Source of the DNA: Halomonas sp. SpR1
GTDB lineage: Bacteria > Pseudomonadota > Gammaproteobacteria > Pseudomonadales > Halomonadaceae
DNA length: 64,000 bases
Direction of reading: 5' to 3'
Assembly (NCBI RefSeq): GCF_031010175.1
Contig: NZ_JAUAMB010000012.1
Coordinates: 62,001 to 126,000, forward strand
This document shows, one piece after another, positions 59,858 to 64,000 of the stretch. A model generated the notes under the pieces. It was not told the origin of the DNA, did no database searches, and worked only from the letters and a program-made list of their open reading frames with translations. The translations under genes were made by a program, and so were the position numbers. The number at the start of each line of letters is the position of its first letter. Positions within the stretch are counted from its first letter, which is position 1.

Positions 59858-60133
59858 GTGCCACGTTCACTAAAGAAAGGTCCCTTCATTGACCTTCATC
59901 TTTTGAAGAAGGTAGAGGCTGCAGTGGAGAAGAACGATCGCAAACCGATCAAGACTTGGTCGCGTCGTTCTATGATCCTGCCCAATATGGTAGGCCTCAC
60001 TATCGCGGTCCATAATGGTCGCCAACACGTCCCGGTGCACGTATCCGAGGAAATGGTTGGCCACAAATTGGGCGAATTCGCTGCTACCCGCACTTATCGT
60101 GGGCATGCGGCGGATAAAAAAGCCAAACGGTAA
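59858..60133 (+). CDS. rpsS: 30S ribosomal protein S19
   Basis: S19 is a 30S head protein near the A-site finger. The 91-residue sequence starts (GTG) [24 protein letters not shown] and has [36 protein letters not shown]. Confidence 0.98.
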   Translation: MPRSLKKGPFIDLHLLKKVEAAVEKNDRKPIKTWSRRSMILPNMVGLTIAVHNGRQHVPVHVSEEMVGHKLGEFAATRTYRGHAADKKAKR

Positions 60134-60151
60134 GCCAGAGAGGATTGAGAG

Positions 60152-60484
60152 ATGGAAGTCACAGCTAAGCTGCTTGGCGCTCGTTTATCCGCCCAGAAGG
60201 CCCGTTTGGTGGCTGACCAGGTGCGCGGTAAACCTGTCGCCGAGGCACTCGACCTGCTGACCTTCTCACCGAAGAAGGCTGCCAAGCTGGTTAAGAAGGT
60301 GCTGCAATCCGCGATTGCGAATGCGGAAGAAAATAACGGCATGGATATTGACGAGCTGCGTGTCTCGACCATCTGCGTCGATGAGGGCATGACGCTCAAG
60401 CGTATCAAGCCGCGTGCCAAGGGGCGTGCGGATCGTATCTTGAAGCGCACGTGCCACATCACCGTCAAGGTAGCCGAGAAGTAG
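60152..60484 (+). CDS. rplV: 50S ribosomal protein L22
   Basis: L22 forms the constriction of the exit tunnel together with L4. The 110-residue protein has the core [25 protein letters not shown] and the long beta-hairpin around [34 protein letters not shown] region. Confidence 0.98.
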   Translation: MEVTAKLLGARLSAQKARLVADQVRGKPVAEALDLLTFSPKKAAKLVKKVLQSAIANAEENNGMDIDELRVSTICVDEGMTLKRIKPRAKGRADRILKRTCHITVKVAEK

Positions 60485-60494
60485 GAGTCGACCG

Positions 60495-61199
60495 ATGGGT
60501 CAGAAAGTCAATCCAACAGGCATTCGACTGGGCATCGTCAAAGACCATGCTTCTGTCTGGTATGCTGAGCGCGGCGCATACGCCGATAAGCTCAATAACG
60601 ATCTCGAAGTGCGTAGCTTCCTGGAAGAGCGTCTTAAAAGCGCCTCCGTTAGCCGCATCCACATCGAGCGTCCGGCGAACAACGCCCGCATCACCATTCA
60701 CACTGCCCGTCCGGGTATCGTGATTGGTAAGAAAGGTGAAGATGTCGACCGTTTACGTCGCGATCTTACCCAGATGATGGGTGTACCCGTGCATGTGAAC
60801 ATCGAAGAAGTTCGCAAGCCGGAGCTGGATGCCAAGCTAGTCGCTGCTAACGTAGCGGGTCAGCTTGAGCGTCGCGTCATGTTCCGTCGTGCCATGAAGC
60901 GCGCGGTACAGAACGCAATGCGTCTTGGCGCTGGTGGCATCAAGATTCAGCTGTCAGGTCGTCTTGGTGGCGCTGAAATCGCACGTACCGAATGGTACCG
61001 CGAAGGTCGCGTTCCGCTGCACACGTTGCGTGCGGATATCGACTACGCCACTTACGAAGCTCACACCACCTATGGCGTTATCGGCGTCAAAGTGTGGATC
61101 TTCAAGGGTGAAATCCTCGGCGGTATCGAGGAAGTACGTGCCAAGGCTAAGCAACAGCAGCCTACCGGCAACGCGCCCAAGAAGAAAGGTTCCAGGTAA
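60495..61199 (+). CDS. rpsC: 30S ribosomal protein S3
   Basis: S3 lines the mRNA entry channel and has helicase activity. The 234-residue protein starts [24 protein letters not shown] and has the KH motif [16 protein letters not shown], followed by [42 protein letters not shown]. Confidence 0.98.
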   Translation: MGQKVNPTGIRLGIVKDHASVWYAERGAYADKLNNDLEVRSFLEERLKSASVSRIHIERPANNARITIHTARPGIVIGKKGEDVDRLRRDLTQMMGVPVHVNIEEVRKPELDAKLVAANVAGQLERRVMFRRAMKRAVQNAMRLGAGGIKIQLSGRLGGAEIARTEWYREGRVPLHTLRADIDYATYEAHTTYGVIGVKVWIFKGEILGGIEEVRAKAKQQQPTGNAPKKKGSR

Positions 61200-61214
61200 G
61201 GGGAGAGCGAGTCG

Positions 61215-61628
61215 ATGTTACAGCCCAAGCGTATGAAATTCCGCAAGATGATGAAAGGCCGCAACCGTGGCCTGGCGCATCGCGGAAGCAAGATCAGCTT
61301 CGGGGAGTACGGTCTCAAAGCTACCGGTCGCGGCCGCATTACTGCGCGCCAGATCGAAGCCGGCCGTCGTGCGATCACGCGTCACGTAAAACGTGGCGGT
61401 AAGATTTGGATCCGCGTTTTCCCTGATAAGCCGATCTCCAAGAAGCCGCTCGAAGTTCGTATGGGTAAAGGTAAAGGTTCTGTTGAGTACTGGGTTGCCC
61501 AGATCCAACCGGGTCGGGTCCTGTATGAAATTGAAGGCGTGTCGGAAGAGCTCGCTCGTGAAGCGTTTGAGCTTGCCGCACAGAAAATGCCCTTATCCAC
61601 CACCTTTGCGAAACGGACGGTGATGTGA
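61215..61628 (+). CDS. rplP: 50S ribosomal protein L16
   Basis: L16 supports A-site tRNA placement. The 137-residue protein starts [19 protein letters not shown] and has the segment around [16 protein letters not shown]. Its TGA overlaps the rpmC ATG (TGATG). Confidence 0.98.
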   Translation: MLQPKRMKFRKMMKGRNRGLAHRGSKISFGEYGLKATGRGRITARQIEAGRRAITRHVKRGGKIWIRVFPDKPISKKPLEVRMGKGKGSVEYWVAQIQPGRVLYEIEGVSEELAREAFELAAQKMPLSTTFAKRTVM

Positions 61629-61819
61629 TGAAAGCCCAGGAAATTCGTGAAAAGTCCGCAGGAGAGCTCCAGGAGCAACTCCTCGAACTCCTCCGCGAGC
61701 AGTTTAACCTGCGCATGCAGAAGGCCACTGGCCAACTGAGCCAGACTCATCTGCTCAAGCAGGTCCGCCGGGATATTGCCCGCGTTAAGACTTTGCTCAA
61801 CGAGAAGGCAGGTGATTGA
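61628..61819 (+). CDS. rpmC: 50S ribosomal protein L29
   Basis: A 63-residue helical hairpin protein at the tunnel exit, starting [21 protein letters not shown] at 61628 overlaps the rplP stop; the GTG just before it is rejected. Confidence 0.97.
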   Translation: MKAQEIREKSAGELQEQLLELLREQFNLRMQKATGQLSQTHLLKQVRRDIARVKTLLNEKAGD

Positions 61820-61820
61820 G

Positions 61821-62081
61821 ATGGCCGAAGAAAACACAAAGCGTACGCTCACCGGTAAAGTGGTGAGCGATAAGATGGACAAGTCCATCGTCGTCATGAT
61901 CGAGCGGCGCGAGCGTCACCCGATCTACGGAAAATACGTTAAGCGCTCCACCAAGCTGCACGCCCATGATGAGGCGAACCAGGCTAAGGCAGGCGATACG
62001 GTTTCCATTCAGGAGTGCCGTCCGCTTTCCAAGAAGAAGGCCTGGACGCTGGTCGAGGTGGTTGAACACGCCAAGGGTTAA
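61821..62081 (+). CDS. rpsQ: 30S ribosomal protein S17
   Basis: A primary 16S-binding protein of 86 residues, [22 protein letters not shown], with the family block [19 protein letters not shown]. It starts one base after the rpmC stop. Confidence 0.97.
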   Translation: MAEENTKRTLTGKVVSDKMDKSIVVMIERRERHPIYGKYVKRSTKLHAHDEANQAKAGDTVSIQECRPLSKKKAWTLVEVVEHAKG

Positions 62082-62130
62082 TCCCTGGGCTTGTCAATCA
62101 GTGCAGTCAGATTAGGTTTGGAGAAAACCG

Positions 62131-62502
62131 ATGATTCAGACTCAGACAATGCTGGATGTCGCCGACAACAGCGGAGCGCGCCGGGTGCAGTGCATCAAGG
62201 TGTTAGGCGGTTCACATCGTCGTTACGCTCGCGTTGGTGATATCATCAAGGTCACGGTTAAGGAAGCGATTCCGCGTGGCAAGGTCAAAAAAGGCCAGGT
62301 GCTAAAAGCGGTCGTGGTCCGGACCCGTAGTGGCGTCCGTCGTCCCGACGGTTCGCTCATCCGTTTCGATGGAAATGCGGCAGTTTTGTTGAATAACACC
62401 AACGAACAGCCCATCGGTACCCGTATTTTTGGGCCGGTGACTCGTGAACTTCGTAATGAAAAGTTCATGAAGATCATTTCCTTAGCGCCTGAAGTGCTGT
62501 AA
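62131..62502 (+). CDS. rplN: 50S ribosomal protein L14
   Basis: L14 contacts the 30S subunit (bridge B8) and is the target of the silencing factor RsfS. The 123-residue protein starts [36 protein letters not shown]. It begins the spc group after a 49-base gap; I see no clear promoter or terminator there. Confidence 0.98.
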   Translation: MIQTQTMLDVADNSGARRVQCIKVLGGSHRRYARVGDIIKVTVKEAIPRGKVKKGQVLKAVVVRTRSGVRRPDGSLIRFDGNAAVLLNNTNEQPIGTRIFGPVTRELRNEKFMKIISLAPEVL

Positions 62503-62516
62503 GGAGCGAGGCGGAT

Positions 62517-62831
62517 ATGCAAAAGATCAAACGTGACGATGAAGTCATCGTCATCGCCGGGAAGGATAAAGGCAAGCGTGGCACCGTTAAGCGGGTATTA
62601 GATAACCGCTTCTTGGTGTCCGGTGTGAACATGATTAAACGTCACACCAAGCCAAATCCCATGGCGGGTAATCAGGGCGGTATCGTCGAGCGTGAGGCTC
62701 CGATTCACGCGTCCAACGTAGCCATCTTCAATTCGGAGACCGGTAAGGCGGATCGCGTCGGCTTCCAAGTGAAGGAAGACGGTACCAAGGTACGTATCTA
62801 CAAGTCGACGCAGACGCAGATCGACGCCTAA
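62517..62831 (+). CDS. rplX: 50S ribosomal protein L24
   Basis: An assembly initiator near the tunnel exit, 104 residues, with the KOW motif [20 protein letters not shown] and [33 protein letters not shown]. In E. coli the next genes' control site for S8 lies close by. Confidence 0.98.
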   Translation: MQKIKRDDEVIVIAGKDKGKRGTVKRVLDNRFLVSGVNMIKRHTKPNPMAGNQGGIVEREAPIHASNVAIFNSETGKADRVGFQVKEDGTKVRIYKSTQTQIDA

Positions 62832-62849
62832 CGCGAGTCGGGTAGCAAA

Positions 62850-63389
62850 ATGGCGAACTTGAAAGAACGTTATCAAAACGAGGTAGCAGCTCAACTCAAA
62901 GAAGAGTTCAGCTATGCCAACGTTATGCAGGTACCCCGGATCACGAAAGTGACTCTGAACATGGGTATCGGCGAAGCAGTCAACGATAAAAAGTTGATTG
63001 ACAATGCCATCGGCGACCTCGAGAAACTCTCGGGTCAAAAACCGTTGGTGACCAAGGCACGTAAGTCCATCGCGGGCTTTAAGGTGCGCGAAGGTTGGCC
63101 CATCGGCATCAAGGTAACACTGCGCGCTGAGCGCATGTGGGACTTCTTGGACCGTTTGGTTTACATCGCGATTCCCCGCGTGCGTGACTTCCGTGGTCTC
63201 AACCCGAAGTCTTTCGACGGTCGTGGCAATTACTCCATGGGTGTGCGTGAGCAGATCATCTTCCCGGAGATCGAGTATGATAAAATCGATCGCATCCGGG
63301 GGTTGGACGTCACTATCACTACGACCGCCAACACCGACGAGGAAGGTCGCGCGCTATTAACCGCGCTGAACTTCCCGTTCAAGAAATAG
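62850..63389 (+). CDS. rplE: 50S ribosomal protein L5
   Basis: A 5S rRNA-binding protein of 179 residues, [20 protein letters not shown], with [20 protein letters not shown] and [28 protein letters not shown]. Confidence 0.98.
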   Translation: MANLKERYQNEVAAQLKEEFSYANVMQVPRITKVTLNMGIGEAVNDKKLIDNAIGDLEKLSGQKPLVTKARKSIAGFKVREGWPIGIKVTLRAERMWDFLDRLVYIAIPRVRDFRGLNPKSFDGRGNYSMGVREQIIFPEIEYDKIDRIRGLDVTITTTANTDEEGRALLTALNFPFKK

Positions 63390-63399
63390 GGGCGAGATC

Positions 63400-63705
63400 A
63401 TGGCTAAGAAAAGTATGGTAGAGCGTGAGCTTAAGCGTACTCAGCTGGTCGCGAAGTATGCGGCCAAGCGCGCTGAACTCAAGAAGATCATCTCAGACGT
63501 GAACACGTCTGAGGAAGACCGCTTCGAGGCGACGCTGAAGCTGCAGCAACTGCCGCGCGACTCAAGCCCGGTGCGTCAGCGTAACCGCTGCCGTATTACC
63601 GGTCGTCCGCACGGTTTTTACAACAAGTTCGGCCTCGGCCGTAACAAGCTGCGTGAAGCCGCCATGCGTGGCGATGTTCCTGGGTTGAAAAAATCCAGTT
63701 GGTAA
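63400..63705 (+). CDS. rpsN: 30S ribosomal protein S14 (zinc-free form)
   Basis: A 101-residue S14 of the longer, cysteine-poor type: [43 protein letters not shown] has none of the CxxC pairs of the short zinc form. ATG follows GGGGCGAGA. Confidence 0.97.
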   Translation: MAKKSMVERELKRTQLVAKYAAKRAELKKIISDVNTSEEDRFEATLKLQQLPRDSSPVRQRNRCRITGRPHGFYNKFGLGRNKLREAAMRGDVPGLKKSSW

Positions 63706-63737
63706 CGCCACGTAGAATTATCAGGAGCGCACATTAA

Positions 63738-64000
63738 ATGAGCATGCAAGACACTCTGGCGGATATGTTTACGCGTATCCGCAATGCGCAGATGGCCACC
63801 AAGGAGACGGCAACCATGCCGTCCTCCAAGTTGAAAGTGCAAGTGGCCCGAGTGCTAAAGGAAGAAGGCTACATTGCCGACTTTACGGTAGCGGAGGGCG
63901 CTAAGCCTGAGCTAACCGTAACTCTCAAGTACTTTGAGGGTAAGCCGGTCATTGAGCACATTCAGCGGGTTTCCAAGCCGTCCCTGCGCCGCTACATGGG
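63738..64000 (+). CDS. rpsH: 30S ribosomal protein S8 (3' end outside window)
   Basis: S8 binds 16S helix 21 and represses the spc operon. The first 87 of about 130 residues are visible, starting [22 protein letters not shown] with the N-terminal alpha-beta-alpha fold and ending [10 protein letters not shown] at the edge. RBS AGGAG. Confidence 0.97.
   Translation, partial: MSMQDTLADMFTRIRNAQMATKETATMPSSKLKVQVARVLKEEGYIADFTVAEGAKPELTVTLKYFEGKPVIEHIQRVSKPSLRRYM

Overview
The window is a chromosomal segment of a gammaproteobacterium that most resembles Halomonas or a close relative in the Halomonadaceae. The protein sequences, the acidic periplasmic binding protein, the fairly GC-rich composition and the uvrA / MFS / ssb and tRNA / secE / nusG / ribosomal gene orders all fit. 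This placement comes from recognition alone; no database search was run. There are no prophage, IS or CRISPR sequences. Both ends cut genes: uvrA at the left and rpsH at the right.

Layout. Bases 1-8.0 kb hold uvrA (partial), a YajR-like MFS transporter, ssb, an RmlD-like protein, a PlsC-type acyltransferase, and fabA-fabB for unsaturated fatty acid synthesis on the opposite strand. Bases 8.1-10.0 kb hold a PAS-GGDEF-EAL protein. Bases 10.0-18.9 kb, all on the minus strand, hold what looks like a light/photo-oxidative stress cluster. Its order of transcription is a renalase-like flavoprotein, a MerR-type regulator with a cobalamin-domain remnant, photolyase, an NTF2-like protein, an SDR, an FAD amine-oxidase-like protein, a DUF1365 protein, a Cfa-like methyltransferase and a DUF2878 membrane protein. 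The last five are joined by overlapping or abutting stop/start codons. Related lipid-modifying and photolyase genes belong to singlet-oxygen (ChrR) and light (LitR/PplR) regulons elsewhere.

Bases 19.1-26.0 kb hold a TIGR01777 epimerase, rapA, an Lgt-like/TlpA fusion, a small membrane protein and a phospholipase-D-type lipoprotein. Bases 26.1-34.8 kb hold a branched-chain amino-acid-type ABC system (livJ on plus, livGFHM on minus), with a DhaKL kinase lodged between its two halves, and an NSS sodium symporter. Bases 35-39 kb hold typA, birA and coaX. From 39.07 kb the core expression locus runs to the end: tRNA-Tyr/Gly/Thr, tRNA-Trp, secE-nusG, rplKAJL, rpoBC, rpsLG-fusA-tuf, then the S10/spc genes from rpsJ to rpsH. 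The tuf copy that often sits between tRNA-Thr and tRNA-Trp is absent.

The most unexpected structure lies outside genes. Four intergenic arrays of imperfect 13-, 14- or 15-bp tandem repeats occur upstream of the TIGR01777 gene and downstream of nusG, rplL and rpsG. Two of these seem to grow out of the 3' end and stop codon of the preceding gene. A nested palindromic element of about 150 bp sits between two convergent genes at 20.1 kb. The photo-oxidative cluster and a TTGTA/TACA motif shared by its two promoters are the best candidates for an incompletely described regulatory system.
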